The notes under the pieces were generated by a model. The model had not been told where the DNA came from. It saw only the letters and a list, made by a program, of their open reading frames with translations, and searched no databases. This document shows, one piece after another, positions 35,899 to 46,688 of a stretch of DNA of 64,000 nt; the stretch's first letter is position 1, and each line of letters opens with the position of its first letter. The position numbers were made by a program, and so were the translations under genes. This DNA is from Morinoia aosen (taxonomy: Eukaryota > Arthropoda > Malacostraca > Amphipoda > Talitridae), in assembly GCA_030386875.1 (NCBI GenBank), contig CM059560.1, positions 23,616,683 to 23,680,682 of the forward strand. The letters are read 5' to 3'.

Positions 35899-36176
35899 TG
35901 TTGAGATCCAACTTCAGTATATATATTTATTATTATATATGAGTTGTCGCAGTCGCCCATTAAATTGCTTCCGTCCCGTTTTCTATGTTCATGTGCTAAC
36001 CGCCTTTGTAGAGCGATCGAGCTCCTTCTTCTTGTTCTCGCCACCGTGCTCGACGGACGTACAGTACATGTAGTTCCTAGATTACCTACTGTGTTTCTCT
36101 ATACCCCACACTCATACTTATAATCGTTGCCGTACTCCATTATTCCAAGATGGAAAGAGGCCTCTCTGGTCTAACA
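35899..36176 (+). repeat. Copia-1 3' LTR
   Basis: Same length as the 5' LTR; the visible difference is CCGCC for CCGTC at about 36002. It follows the purine tract at 35888-35898. Confidence 0.95.
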
Positions 36177-36185
36177 GGAAGAAAG

Positions 36186-36446
36186 AAGAATTGTCTCTGT
36201 TCTACATAGAAAAGATTTTTTCTAACTTGATTGTAGAGGCATACATATCGTACAAAAAAGGGTCATGAACAACAATAAAAGATCATTTGCATTTAATTTT
36301 AACGATGAAATTATTGTGCAATGAAATTATAGGTTCTCTAAAATATGTTCGTCAGGTCATGTGTGTGGAATCATCAATACAACCAAGATTGTCCGTATAG
36401 TGTGTCTTGAATATGAATTTATAAGCTTACTCGCAGCTTTAATAGC
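36186..36446. other. Host flank after copia-1; nothing recognised
   Basis: AT-rich, no open frame or repeat recognised. It is continuous with the flank left of copia-1 once that element is removed. Confidence 0.5.
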
Positions 36447-36449
36447 TAA

Positions 36450-36495
36450 AGGGCCGTTTACACTATAGGGGACATTTCGCCCGTAAGGCGCGACA
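36450..36495. mobile_element. Harbinger-like MITE, left end
   Basis: TIR beginning AGGGCCGTTTACACTA, preceded by TAA at 36447-36449. The rest of the MITE is at 58315-58538. With the intervening nest and one GACA removed, the sequence joins as GGCGCGACA|CGTGTATACG, exactly mirrored in the right arm. Confidence 0.8.
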
Positions 36496-36747
36496 TGTTA
36501 AGGTTGGTGGATATGGTTAGTTATTAACATCCAATCTTAATCGTTTTCTCAATAGTGTTTTTCGAAATTGCAAGAGACGGATAATAAAGACACTTTATGG
36601 GATAACTCAGCTTGTATGATTTTATTGAAGGAAGTCGAGATGACCGATGGCGTGCTTGACTTCGGACGATCTTCTCTTAGATGGGAAACTCCGTGCAGGC
36701 GAGGTCCGGCGAGCGATGACGTTGGCCAAGTGTAAGTGAGTGCTCGC
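36496..36747 (-). repeat. Gypsy-3 solo LTR, 3' end piece
   Basis: On the minus strand it ends ...CCTTAACA at 36496, next to GACA (36492-36495). It resembles the Gypsy-1 LTR end: AATAAAATCATAC, AAGCTGAGT, CTTTATTATCC and CTC in the same order. It stops where the SINE head begins. The exact SINE junction is uncertain. Confidence 0.65.
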
Positions 36748-36761
36748 GATAGCCATGTGCT
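36748..36761 (+). mobile_element. SINE-1, first nucleotides of the tRNA-like head
   Basis: ATAGCCATGTGCT-like A-box region cut off by Gypsy-1. The 4-bp duplication TGCT (36758-36761 and 46413-46416) links it to the remainder at 46413. Confidence 0.5.
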
Positions 36762-39112
36762 TGTAGCATATCGCTACAAAGCGTAAGAATTATGAATTTT
36801 CCCTATCGCACTTAAATAAAATTAATCATTAGCATTAAAAATCTTACTATAATTTATTATTAATTACTTTCTACTTCTACTTCGTAATCATTGAAGTTTT
36901 TGGGTAAATACATGAGAGATCAAATAATCAATCGACATTTCGAGTTTAAAGCAGCCCGATACGGCAACATCGGAGAGCGTCACTTGAACTGGCTCACTCT
37001 TGCTTGTTGCTTTAGCGTGCGAACATCATCTTGTAAGTGCAAGTGAAATTTAGGCTTAGAATAGAAAGACACCGGGTAAAGTATATGTACCATGTATTTC
37101 TTTTTCGGTGATGGTGTTAAACGTAAAGAACTGCTCAGTGTCGTGAAGTAGGCAAAACTCTCAAATAGTGTTAAGATTCTTAGACTAGCATGTGTTATCT
37201 AGAGTGCTAACTCGGTGATATAGTGTGAATATTGCGTGTCATTTCCAAATTCAAGTGTTCAAATTTCATACTAGATATTCAGCTAATGTCATTGTTTTTT
37301 TCCTTACGGCAAAACTTATATTGTGGTTGCCAGTATCATATCGAAAATTACTCATAAACTGACTCGTGAACGCACGCGGCTAAATCGCCGGCGTTCGTTG
37401 TCGATATTGTGTCTTTGTTGTTTTCAATGGCGGAGCAGATACTGCCGCTTTCCGTCACTACTCCGTGACCATAACTGCACTATAAGCATGTGTTATAATA
37501 GTATCTTCTTTTTTTTACAAGGCTTACTTGCAGTAGTTTCTCTTAAAATAATGTTTCAACGCAAAATAATAATTAAAGACGTCTCCTAATAATCTCGTAT
37601 GTGTGCAAATTACGAAGGTTATTCATGTCTATGCTTGCTAAAGTTTTGAGTCGTCTTGTATAGCTCATACTTCTTGAACCTTGCGTTTAATCGCACTTAT
37701 TTCAATTTAAATCATTTCAATAACAATTTAATTTCATTCTGTTCATTCGTGTGACGAAAATACCCACTACCATTTGCCTTTCGCGAGTGCGCACAAATTA
37801 TGCCGGCGGCTTGTCGAGTGCCGACGTGTAGAGCCGCCGGGTTATTCGCCGCATTGATCTTCATGTTTCATCTCGCGCACATTTTCCTTCTGTGCAAGCA
37901 AAACGTTTAGTGTTTCCTATTATTATTATTGGGTATTATTCCTTACCATTTATTAATTGCAACTAAATTTATTCGTGATATTTTTAGTAGGATTTATATC
38001 AATGAAACCTTAGAATTTTTTTCTCTGTTACTTCGTGTACAGTTATAGAGATGTTCTAGAGTACTTAAAGAAGCATTAATTCTCTTTCTATGAAATTCTT
38101 AAGTGCTGGAATCCTTTTCTTTTGCTTCATGAACCATGTCTTGTTAAGTCATGTGTTTTTCCATGTTTCCAAGGATTTGATCCCCGATTATGCTCTTAGA
38201 TAATCACTAAAAGTATTACTAAAAACTCTTAAATTTTATGCCTTGTATTTAAAAGCAAGAGCAGCTGTATAAGAGTTTCTTAATCGCTTCTGTCCTATCT
38301 CCCCACTTTCGAGCTTGACGAGAAAGAGAACAATTGAAATTAACTAGAGTCAAATCTGTAGGAATTCTCGAATTCTGCCGTGTGGGAGTTTTATTATTTT
38401 ACGATGTGTGGACTGTCAGTGGTGTTTCCTTGGTGTCTCCTTGGACTGTTCATCCAGCTTTTGGACTCCTTGCAGGACCTCAACGTCATCACACACACTA
38501 TTTACCACATTCTCCCTGGGCCGCTTTTGGGACTCTCTACTTGGATTAGATTTGGCTATGTTCTGGGCCTTTAGCCTTATATATTCACTAATTATGGGCC
38601 TTAATTCTCAACTGCCTAAAATTACGGGCACAATTGAATGAGCCTCTCAATTGCCGAATTCAGCGTGCCTGGATCTTAATTACTATTCAAACGGAGAGTC
38701 ATCACCGCCATCAGGCTCGGCACCTGTGATCAAACTCACCTGCTCCAAAATTAAGCAGGCTTTGCCCACATAAAGAGCAACGCACCGATTGTTGTGCTTG
38801 TTTAAAAATTGCCCTCAGTAAATTGAATATTCTGAACACAATACACTTACAACCTCACCCACCGGCCGGAGCGACTGCCTAAGGACTGCGAACTATCTTC
38901 AGTCAAGATCTGCAGGATCAAGTCTCGGCGATCCGCAGGATCAAGTCTCGGCGATCCGCAGGATCAAGTCTCGGCGATCTTCCCGGTTTCTTCCAATAAA
39001 ACCATACGCAAAAGCTGAGTCCAAAGAGCCTTATTATCCCTCTCATAATTTTTCCCGGATGCTTGTCGAGGTCTCGTTAGGACTGGCTATACCCCTCGGT
39101 CAGATTCAAACA
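36762..39112 (+). repeat. Gypsy-1 5' LTR
   Basis: Very long for a Gypsy LTR. Near its end are three copies of a 23-bp GCAGGATCAAGTCTCGGCG unit (38928-38980) and an AATAAA polyadenylation signal at 38995-39000. Small open frames inside it have no recognisable product. Confidence 0.95.
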
Positions 39113-39113
39113 C

Positions 39114-39123
39114 TGGTGACCCC
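39114..39123 (+). promoter_or_regulatory. Gypsy-1 primer-binding site (tRNA-Trp type)
   Basis: TGGTGACCCC begins one base after the LTR and complements the ...GGGGTCACCA 3' end of insect tRNA-Trp over 10 nt. This primer is characteristic of CsRn1-type elements. Confidence 0.75.
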
Positions 39124-39732
39124 CAAAGATAAAAATCACTGGTGAAGACCCCAGTTGAAAATAACCCCAAAAACTTTCTTTAAAAACTTAAAAACTATCC
39201 AACTCGATAAGTATTTGGGAAGTTGTGAGAGAGGTAATTTTGGTATATCATTGTAGTGATAAATTTCCCATGTCGTAGTCTTTGGAAATTTCTTAGATTT
39301 ACCGTGTTAATGGTGATTCTCTGAGCAGCTCTAACGAAATTTTCTTTCAGCGCTTTACTGTCCTCTTGTTTTATGTGCCTCAGTAGGTAGGAAAAATAAT
39401 TTTTTCCTAATTCCGTGCTTTACGCCTTATTCTGACGACCGTAAAAATTCGCGTTTCCATTCTCTCTTTCTCTCCGTTTCTTCAACGTTATTGATCGATT
39501 GAGTAGGTAGGAAAATAATTTTTCTCACCTGCTTTATTTTTGTGCCTACGCTAATTGCCGCATACCGCATAAAATTATTTTTTTCTCGTTTCCAATTTCA
39601 TACTTCCTTTCCTTCTGTTTCCACTTAATTTGAATGATTGAGTAGGTAAAGAATTAACGCAAACCCTTGCCACTTAATTCCAAGTCATAGGCACTGATAT
39701 CTTAATTGCGCATCCCCAAAGAGATTGCTAGC

Positions 39733-40704
39733 ATGCCTGACTCAGATAATGAAGATCGAGCCCCCACAAAACCCATTAGGCTCCCTCCCTTCATTCCGGA
39801 GGACGCCCATACCTGGTTCCAACAGTGTGAGGCAATGTTTAGGTATCATAAAGTAACTAATAACACTGATCAATTCTATGCCCTTGTTTCCGCAGCCCCC
39901 ACAAAATTGTTGAATGATTCAAATCAATTGCTCGAAAGCCCTCCCGCCGTTGATCCGTACGGCACCTTAAAAAGAAAGATTCTGCAGAAGTTGCAGATGT
40001 CCGATGCGGACAAATTTCGTAGTTTGGTAGACGCCTCAGCAATTCCATCTGTCTCTAGCTCTTTCTCTCCCACTTCGCTAGTGAAAGAACTGCGGAAACT
40101 CGCTACGGGTGTTGCCGTAGCTGAGGGATTCCTGAAGGAAGTTTTCATGACTAAGCTTCCACAGAATGTGCGCCCATTTCTATCGCTAGCAGGCCCCGAT
40201 CAAACGCTGGAAAAGCTAGCGGAGTCCATCGAGACGGTGATGCGCAACATCAATTCGCCACAAGCACCGCAAGTTGCGTCCCTGAATGCAGCTGCTGCAA
40301 ATTTTAGCCCCGTAAATACACAGAATCAACCCGCAGCCACAATAGATAAGATGCAGCAAGACATCGCCGAGATAAAGCAAGCTTTACAGAATTGCAATTT
40401 AGGTCAGAGTGTGGCTCACATTCAGCAAGGCCCAGGGAGATTCCAAAGCCACCAAAATGCCTACGACTATCCCTATGACTATCCCTCAAACTATCATCCT
40501 TTTCCTCCTCCTCAACGTTTTGATAGAGGTAGATCTTATGATAGGTCAAATCAAGACCGTCGCTTTCGGTCGCGCTCTCGTGATGCTAGTAGCAATTTAT
40601 GCTGGTATCACACGAAGTATGGTGACCAAGCACGAAAGTGCGGGTCCCGTTTTTGCCCTCGCTATACCGAAATGACTTCGGGAAACGCCAACAGCAACGC
40701 ATAG
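39733..40704 (+). CDS. Gypsy-1 gag
   Basis: 323 residues from the ATG at 39733 (MPDSDNEDRAPTKPIRLPPF); the frame is open upstream only through a TTG. The capsid-like core has FIPEDAHTWFQQCEAMFR and LVKELRKLA. An RS/RD-rich stretch then precedes the zinc motif LCWYHTKYGDQARKCGSRFC near residue 297. Gag packages the RNA. The last 66 nt overlap pol, and the slippery heptamer lies 16 nt before the stop. An untranslated leader (39124-39732) holds three imperfect GAGTAGGTAGGAAAA repeats. Confidence 0.93.
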   Translation: MPDSDNEDRAPTKPIRLPPFIPEDAHTWFQQCEAMFRYHKVTNNTDQFYALVSAAPTKLLNDSNQLLESPPAVDPYGTLKRKILQKLQMSDADKFRSLVDASAIPSVSSSFSPTSLVKELRKLATGVAVAEGFLKEVFMTKLPQNVRPFLSLAGPDQTLEKLAESIETVMRNINSPQAPQVASLNAAAANFSPVNTQNQPAATIDKMQQDIAEIKQALQNCNLGQSVAHIQQGPGRFQSHQNAYDYPYDYPSNYHPFPPPQRFDRGRSYDRSNQDRRFRSRSRDASSNLCWYHTKYGDQARKCGSRFCPRYTEMTSGNANSNA

Positions 40705-43700
40705 TAGCGAGTACTGCGTTGCCTCATTCCCAGACTACTCGCCTCTTGACCATTCACGATCCCGTCACCAAATACCGATTTTTAATAGACACTTGCTCCA
40801 GTGTGTCAATTATCCCAGCCACGGTGAAAGACAAAAACAATCCATTGTTGGCGACATTACGCGCCGCAAACGGCACGCCAATTCCTTGTTACGGTGATAG
40901 AGTATTAGAGTGCAGTCTGGGATTGAGGCGAAACTTTCGTTTCACATTCCTGATCGCGGAAGTACAAGAGCCCATAATAGGTGCTGATTTTCTAGCCAAG
41001 TTTGGCATACTTGTAGATGTTAAAAACCGTAGAATTAGGGACGAGGAGACACAGATCTCAATTCCCGCTTGTAGCATAACTAGAGCTAATGTCTTGCATT
41101 CCTTCTCAATCGCTTTCAAACAGGAGTGCATGTTTGAGCAATTACTAAAAGATTTTCCTGCATTGACAAATTCTAACTTAGTCTCTACAAAAATGCAAAC
41201 CAGCACAAAGCACTTCATAGAGACGACGGGACCGCCGGTTTACTCCCGTGCAAGGCGATTGCCGCCTGACCGATTGGCGTTAGCCAAGAAAGAATTTGCG
41301 CGCATGCTCGAAAATGGCATTATCCGCAGTTCCAAAAGCCCTTGGGCTAGCCCTCTTTTGCTAGTACCCAAGGCTAACGGTGAATTCAGACCGTGCGGGG
41401 ATTTCCGCAGGTTGAACGCCGTTACTCTACCTCATCGCTACCCTATTCCTTACCTTCATGATTTCAGTGCAAATTTAGAGGGAGCACAAATTTTCTCAAA
41501 AATTGACTTGCAGCACGCTTTCCATCAAATTCCACTTGAGGAAAGCGCAATTGAGAAGACCGCGGTAATCACTCCGTTTGGTCTCTTTGAGTTTCTCAAG
41601 ATGCCATACGGCTTGAGGAACGCTCCTCAGACGTTCCAAAGGCACATGGCTGAAATTTTCTCTGATCTCACTTTCGCCTATGTCTATCTAGACGACATCC
41701 TAGTGGCATCCACAACCCCGGAGTTGCACAAAGACCATCTTAGGGTCGTCTTTCAAAGATTGTCCGACAATGGACTCCTCGTAAATCCTGCAAAATGTGA
41801 GCTCGGAAAGCCATCACTGATTTACTTAGGTCATGAAATCTCTAGCCTAGGTCTAAAACCTTTGCCTTCCAAAGTAGAGGTGATCAAAAACTTTCCTCTT
41901 CCACAGACCCAGAAGGAACTAAGAAGGTTCCTAGGTTCTGTTAACTTCTATCATCGTTTCATACGCAACTGTGCTCAAACTCTAGCCCCCTTGTCTGACT
42001 TGCTCGAACCGAAACGAAAAGGCAAATCTATTGAGGTAAAATGGACGGAAGAAGCGCGCAGAGCTTTTGAGGAAATCAAGCACAAGTTAGCTTCCGCGAC
42101 TGAATTATCCTACCCTATTGCTAATGCTGATTTTAGTCTAGTAGTGGACGCTTCCAGTACTGCTGTAGGTGCTGTTTTGCAACAACAAGTAGGGACTAAC
42201 ATCTCTCCTCTTGCTTTCTTTCCCAAAAAGCTGTCGCCCACTGAGCGTGCTTATAGCGCGTTCGGTAGGGAACTTCTTGCTATCTACTTGTCTGTGAGAC
42301 ACTTTCGCTATGCTCTAGAGGCAAGGGAGTTTGTGATCTACACAGATCAAAAACCTCTGACCTCAGCGATCAGGATGCCCTCTGAAAGACATTCCCTAAG
42401 AGAAGCTCGACATTTGTCGTTCATAAGCCAGTTTACCACTGACATCCGTTTCATAAAAGGGTTGGACAATACTGTCGCTGATTGTCTATCGCGCATAAAT
42501 ACTGTCCAAACCAGTGGTGAAATCACCTTCGGCAACATTGAAAGCGCGCAGAAGGAGGATCCTGAACTTCAGGACCTTCTCAAACCTTCTAACACTTCCT
42601 CTCTGAAGTTAACCTTGGTTGACGGCGTGTACCGTGATGCCGAGCGACTTTCTCGTTTGTATCTTCCCGCGACTCTCCGCAGAGTAGCTATTCTCCACTA
42701 TCATTCCTTCTCACATCCAGGTATTAACCCTACATTGCGTTTGATTTCTGATCGTTACGTCTGGCCAGCGATGCGTAAGGAGGTCAAGCAAATTGTGCAA
42801 AATTGCCATGCATGTCAGAGTAGTAAAGTGGTGAAACACAACCGTGCAGCGCTGCAGAGAGTTGCATTCACAGGTCTCAAGTTCGACTCTGTACACCTAG
42901 ATTTGGTGGGCCCTTTGCCTTTATCGCGCGGTTATTCTTATTTGTTGACCATCATCGATAGGTTCACACGTTGGGTTGAGGCTGTCCCCCTTCCTGATAC
43001 CCAAACTGAGACTGTAGCGCGCGCTTTCATGTCCAACTGGACCTCTAGATTTGGGGTTCCCTTAAGGGTCACACATGACCAGGGATCACAATTTACCTCC
43101 AAATTCTGGAGTGAGCTTAGCACTGCTTTAGGGTGTGAAAACGTAAACACTACTGCTTATCATCCACAGTCAAATGGACTTATTGAGAGAGTCCACAGAG
43201 ATTTAAAGTCGGCATTACGTTGCCTGAACTGCAGCAATGATTGGACTGACAGACTTCCATTAGTATTGTTGAGCATTCGCAATCTGTACCGACAAGATCA
43301 GCAGTGCACAGCAGCAGAGATGCTATATGGTCAAACACTCCGTCTCCCCGGCGACATTGTTGACCCAAAACCTTTGCCTGAATTTTCATCCGCTGACCGT
43401 TCCGCATATGTAACCTGCCTAAAAGATTGCATGCGCCAGATCAAGTATGTGGCTCCGCGAATGCCTCAGACTGAGGACAAACTGGATCCTGCCTTGCAGG
43501 ACTGCACACACGTGTACGTCCGAAACGACGCCATCAAACCTACACTCACGCGCCCCTATGATGGCCCATTCAAAATAATCAAACGCACGCCCAAGTATTT
43601 TGTCCTGGAAAGATCGGGTTCACACGACCCCGTGAGCATTGATCGATTAAAGGTCGCGTACACTTCCGATCATAGTGTAACTGCTAAACCATCATTCTCT

Positions 43701-44006
43701 CCACAGAATTCTCCTTCCACTGAGACTCGATCATATCTACCATCTCAGCTTCCTCAGTTGGCTGCATTATTGCCTAGTCAACTTGAGTGTAATCCTTTCT
43801 ATGTGCCTGTACATTCAAACCCTACCTCTAACCCTGTCGTAGATTCTAATTCTAGCCTTCTTACTGAAACAGCGACAAGTCTGGATAGACCAGACGAGCC
43901 CGCTGCAGTAACTCGTGTTCCTAGAACTCTTGCCGATCTAAATTTGCAGACCCGTTTGGTGAAACTTCCCCGCTCAGTAACATTTTCCACCTGCCGAACC
44001 CGGTAG
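40638..44006 (+). CDS. Gypsy-1 pol: protease, RT, RNase H, integrase
   Basis: Open for 1122 codons; expressed by -1 frameshift at 40680, so the upstream GTG is not a real start. Protease FLIDTCSSVSIIP near residue 50 has Cys where the catalytic DTG has Gly. RT with LLLVPKANGEFRPCGDFRRL and YVYLDDILVAS (about 350). RNase H with LVVDASSTAVGAVLQ. Integrase zinc finger HYHSFSHPG...CHACQSSK (about 690-730), and the DDE core with SVHLDLVGPLP, THDQGSQFTS and [10 protein letters not shown]. The integrase tail is proline/serine-rich. The frame is intact, but the DTG to DTC change would probably disable the protease. Confidence 0.93.
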   Translation: MRVPFLPSLYRNDFGKRQQQRIVASTALPHSQTTRLLTIHDPVTKYRFLIDTCSSVSIIPATVKDKNNPLLATLRAANGTPIPCYGDRVLECSLGLRRNFRFTFLIAEVQEPIIGADFLAKFGILVDVKNRRIRDEETQISIPACSITRANVLHSFSIAFKQECMFEQLLKDFPALTNSNLVSTKMQTSTKHFIETTGPPVYSRARRLPPDRLALAKKEFARMLENGIIRSSKSPWASPLLLVPKANGEFRPCGDFRRLNAVTLPHRYPIPYLHDFSANLEGAQIFSKIDLQHAFHQIPLEESAIEKTAVITPFGLFEFLKMPYGLRNAPQTFQRHMAEIFSDLTFAYVYLDDILVASTTPELHKDHLRVVFQRLSDNGLLVNPAKCELGKPSLIYLGHEISSLGLKPLPSKVEVIKNFPLPQTQKELRRFLGSVNFYHRFIRNCAQTLAPLSDLLEPKRKGKSIEVKWTEEARRAFEEIKHKLASATELSYPIANADFSLVVDASSTAVGAVLQQQVGTNISPLAFFPKKLSPTERAYSAFGRELLAIYLSVRHFRYALEAREFVIYTDQKPLTSAIRMPSERHSLREARHLSFISQFTTDIRFIKGLDNTVADCLSRINTVQTSGEITFGNIESAQKEDPELQDLLKPSNTSSLKLTLVDGVYRDAERLSRLYLPATLRRVAILHYHSFSHPGINPTLRLISDRYVWPAMRKEVKQIVQNCHACQSSKVVKHNRAALQRVAFTGLKFDSVHLDLVGPLPLSRGYSYLLTIIDRFTRWVEAVPLPDTQTETVARAFMSNWTSRFGVPLRVTHDQGSQFTSKFWSELSTALGCENVNTTAYHPQSNGLIERVHRDLKSALRCLNCSNDWTDRLPLVLLSIRNLYRQDQQCTAAEMLYGQTLRLPGDIVDPKPLPEFSSADRSAYVTCLKDCMRQIKYVAPRMPQTEDKLDPALQDCTHVYVRNDAIKPTLTRPYDGPFKIIKRTPKYFVLERSGSHDPVSIDRLKVAYTSDHSVTAKPSFSPQNSPSTETRSYLPSQLPQLAALLPSQLECNPFYVPVHSNPTSNPVVDSNSSLLTETATSLDRPDEPAAVTRVPRTLADLNLQTRLVKLPRSVTFSTCRTR
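40680..40722 (+). promoter_or_regulatory. Programmed -1 ribosomal frameshift signal (Gypsy-1)
   Basis: The heptamer G GGA AAC lies in the gag frame at 40680-40686. After a 7-nt spacer comes an 8-bp perfect stem (GCAACGCA 40694-40701, TGCGTTGC 40715-40722) with a 13-nt loop that contains the gag stop. Slipping back one base continues GKRQQQRIVAS into pol. This is the classic retroviral arrangement. Confidence 0.85.
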
Positions 44007-44083
44007 GGTCGCGTAGTTAGACCTCCGTCCCGCTACAAATGATTGCAGCGGGTGGACCTTTCGGTCTGCGCCTTGGGGGGTAA

Positions 44084-46412
44084 TGTAGCATATCGCTACA
44101 AAGCGTAAGAATTATGAATTTTCCCTATCGCACTTAAATAAAATTAATCATTAGCATTAAAAATCTTACTATAATTTATTATTAATTACTTTCTATTTCT
44201 ACTTCGTAATCATTGAAGTTTTTGTGTAAATACATGAGAGATCAAATAATCAATCGACATTTCGAGTTTAAAGCAGCCCGATATGGCAACATCGGAGAGC
44301 GTCACTTGAACTGGCTCACTCTTGCTTGTGGCTTTAGCGTGCGAACATCATCTTGTAAGTGCAAGTGAAATTTAGGCTTAGAATAGAAAGACACCGGGTA
44401 AAGTATATGTACCATGTATTTCTTTTTCGGTGATGGTGTTAAACGTAAAGAACTGCTCAGTGTCGTGAAGTAGGCAAAACTCTCAAATAGTGTTAAGATT
44501 CTTAGACTAGCATGTGTTATCTAGAGTGCTAACTCGGTGATATAGTGTGAATATTGCGTGTCATTTCCAAATTCACGTGTTCAAATTTCATACTAGATAT
44601 TCAGCTAATGTCATTGTTTTTTTCCTTACGGCAAAACTTATATTGTGGTTGCCAGTATCATATCGAAAATTACTCATAAACTGACTCGTGAACGCACGCG
44701 GCTAAATCGCCGGCGTTCGTTGTCGATATTGTGTCTTTGTTGTTTTCAATGGCGGAGCAGATACTGCCGCTTTCCGTCACTACTCCGTGACCATAACTGC
44801 ACTATAAGCATGTGTTATAATTGTATCTTCTTTTTTTTTACAAGGCGTACTTGCAGTAGTTTCTCTTAAAATAATGTTTCAACGCAAAATAATAATTAAA
44901 GACGTCTCCTAATAATCTCGTATGTGTGCAAATTACGAAGGTTATTCATGTCTATGCTTGCTAAAGTTTTGAGTCGTCTTGTATAGCTCATACTTCTTGA
45001 ACCTTGCGTTTAATCGCACTTATTTCAATTTAAATCATTTCAATAACAATTTAATTTCATTCTGTTCATTCTTGTGACGAAAATACCCACTACCATTTGC
45101 CTTTCGCGAGTGCGCACAAATTATGCCGGCGGCTTGTCGAGTGCCGACGTGTAGAGCCGCCGGGTTATTCGCCGCATTGATCTTCATGTTTCATCTCGCG
45201 CACATTTTCCTTCTGTGCAAGCAAAACGTTTAGTGTTTCCTATTATTATTATTGGGTATTATTCCTTACCATTTATTAATTGCAACTAAATTTATTCGTG
45301 ATATTTTTAGTAGGATTTATATCAATGAAACCTTAGAATTTTTTTCTCTGTTACTTCGTGTACAGTTATAGAGATGTTCTAGAGTACTTAAAGAAGCATT
45401 AATTCTCTTTCTATGAAATTCTTAAGTGCTGGAATCCTTTTCTTTTGCTTCATGAACCATGTCTTGTTAAGTCATGTGTTTTTCCATGTTTCCAAGGATT
45501 TGATCCCCGATTATGCTCTTAGATAATCACTAAAAGTATTACTAAAAACTCTTAAATTTTATGCCTTGTATTTAAAAGCAAGAGCAGCTGTATAAGAGTT
45601 TCTTAATTGCTTCTGTCCTATCTCCCCACTTTCGAGCTTGACGAGAAAGAGAACAATTGAAATTAACTAGAGTCAAATCTGTAGGAATTCTCGAATTCTG
45701 CCGTGTGGGAGTTTTATTATTTTACGATGTGTGGACTGTCAGTGGTGTTTCCTTGATGTCTCCTTGGACTGTTCATCCAGCTTTTGGACTCCTTGCAGGA
45801 CCTCAACGTCATCACACACACTATTTACCACATTCTCCCTGGGCCGCTTTTGGGACTCTCTACTTGGATTAGATTTGGCTATGTTCTGGGCCTTTAGCCT
45901 TATATATTCACTAATTACGGGTCTTAATTCTCAACTGCCTAAAATTACGGGCACAATTGAATGAGCCTCTCAATTGCCGAATTCAGCGTGCCTGGATCTT
46001 AATTACTATTCAAACGGAGAGTCATCACCGCCATCAGGCTCGGCACCTGTGATCAAACTCACCTGCTCCAAAATTAAGCAGGCTTTGCCCACATAAAGAG
46101 CAACGCACCGATTGTTGTGCTTGTTTAAAAATTGCCCTCAGTAAATTGAATATTCTGAACACAATACACTTACAACCTCACCCACCGGCCGGAGCGACTG
46201 CCTAAGGACTGCGAACTATCTTCAGTCAAGATCTGCAGGATCAAGTCTCGGCGATCCGCAGGATCAAGTCTCGGCGATCTTCCCGGTTTCTTCCAATAAA
46301 ACCATACGCAAAAGCTGAGTCCAAAGAGCCTTATTATCCCTCTCATAATTTTTCCCGGATGCTTGTCGAGGTCTCGTTAGGACTGGCTATACCCCTCGGT
46401 CAGATCCAAACA
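44084..46412 (+). repeat. Gypsy-1 3' LTR
   Basis: Same sequence as the 5' LTR, but with two copies of the 23-bp unit. AATAAA at 46295-46300. Preceded by the purine tract TTGGGGGGTAA (44073-44083). Confidence 0.95.
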
Positions 46413-46688
46413 TGCTATAGGTTCCGCCGCCGTGCGGCCGGGACCCGGGTTCGAAACTCGGCGCTGGCAGTGGCGATTTTCTCTGTTGGGTATAGGAGAA
46501 AAATTCCAAGCACAATACCCCACTCTACCCAGGTGTCTGAAATGGGTACCGGTCTCGACCGGGGGAAAGCGTCATGGCGTCCTGGCGTTAATTATAAGGC
46601 ATTTGAAAATCCAATGTACAAGGTGATATGTATCAGGCTTGATTGGAAATAAAGCATCCGTAGATGCCTTCATTATCATTATTATTTA
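46413..46688 (+). mobile_element. SINE-1 (tRNA-derived), remainder
   Basis: The Pol III B box GGTTCGAAACTC is at 46448-46459, followed by a body with GTTGGGTATAGGAGAAA, TACCCAGGTGTCTGAAATGG and TTATAAGGCATTTGAAAATC, and an ATT-rich tail (46670-46688). The body matches SINE-2 at 58976-59220. The head is split by Gypsy-1. No product; mobilised by LINE machinery. Confidence 0.85.

Larger units (their letters stand above)
31426..36176 (+). mobile_element. Copia-1: Ty1/copia LTR retrotransposon
   Basis: 278-bp LTRs at 31426-31703 and 35899-36176, both TGTTGAG...CTAACA and differing at one base that I noticed. Primer site GGTTATGGGCCCAG at 31704-31717; purine tract GGAGGGGGTG just before the 3' LTR. 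A single gag-protease-integrase-RT-RNase H frame, in copia order, carries two one-base frameshifts. The near-identical LTRs mark a recent insertion. Its 5' end is about 0.4 kb from the mtHsp70 ATG, in head-to-head orientation. Confidence 0.95.
36762..46412 (+). mobile_element. Gypsy-1: CsRn1/Kabuki-like LTR retrotransposon with 2.3-kb LTRs
   Basis: LTRs at 36762-39112 (2351 bp) and 44084-46412 (2329 bp), TGTAGC...AAACA, with a 4-bp duplication TGCT. About a dozen scattered substitutions separate the LTRs (roughly 99 percent identity), so the insertion is fairly recent. The primer site matches the tRNA-Trp 3' end, and gag has the unusual C-X2-H-X9-C zinc motif typical of the CsRn1 clade. The gag and pol frames are open and overlap, with pol in -1. 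No env. It sits inside SINE-1. Confidence 0.93.

Noticed and set aside
46413..46652. A 97-codon open frame at 46359-46652
   Set aside because: It overlaps the Gypsy-1 LTR end and SINE-1; not a gene.
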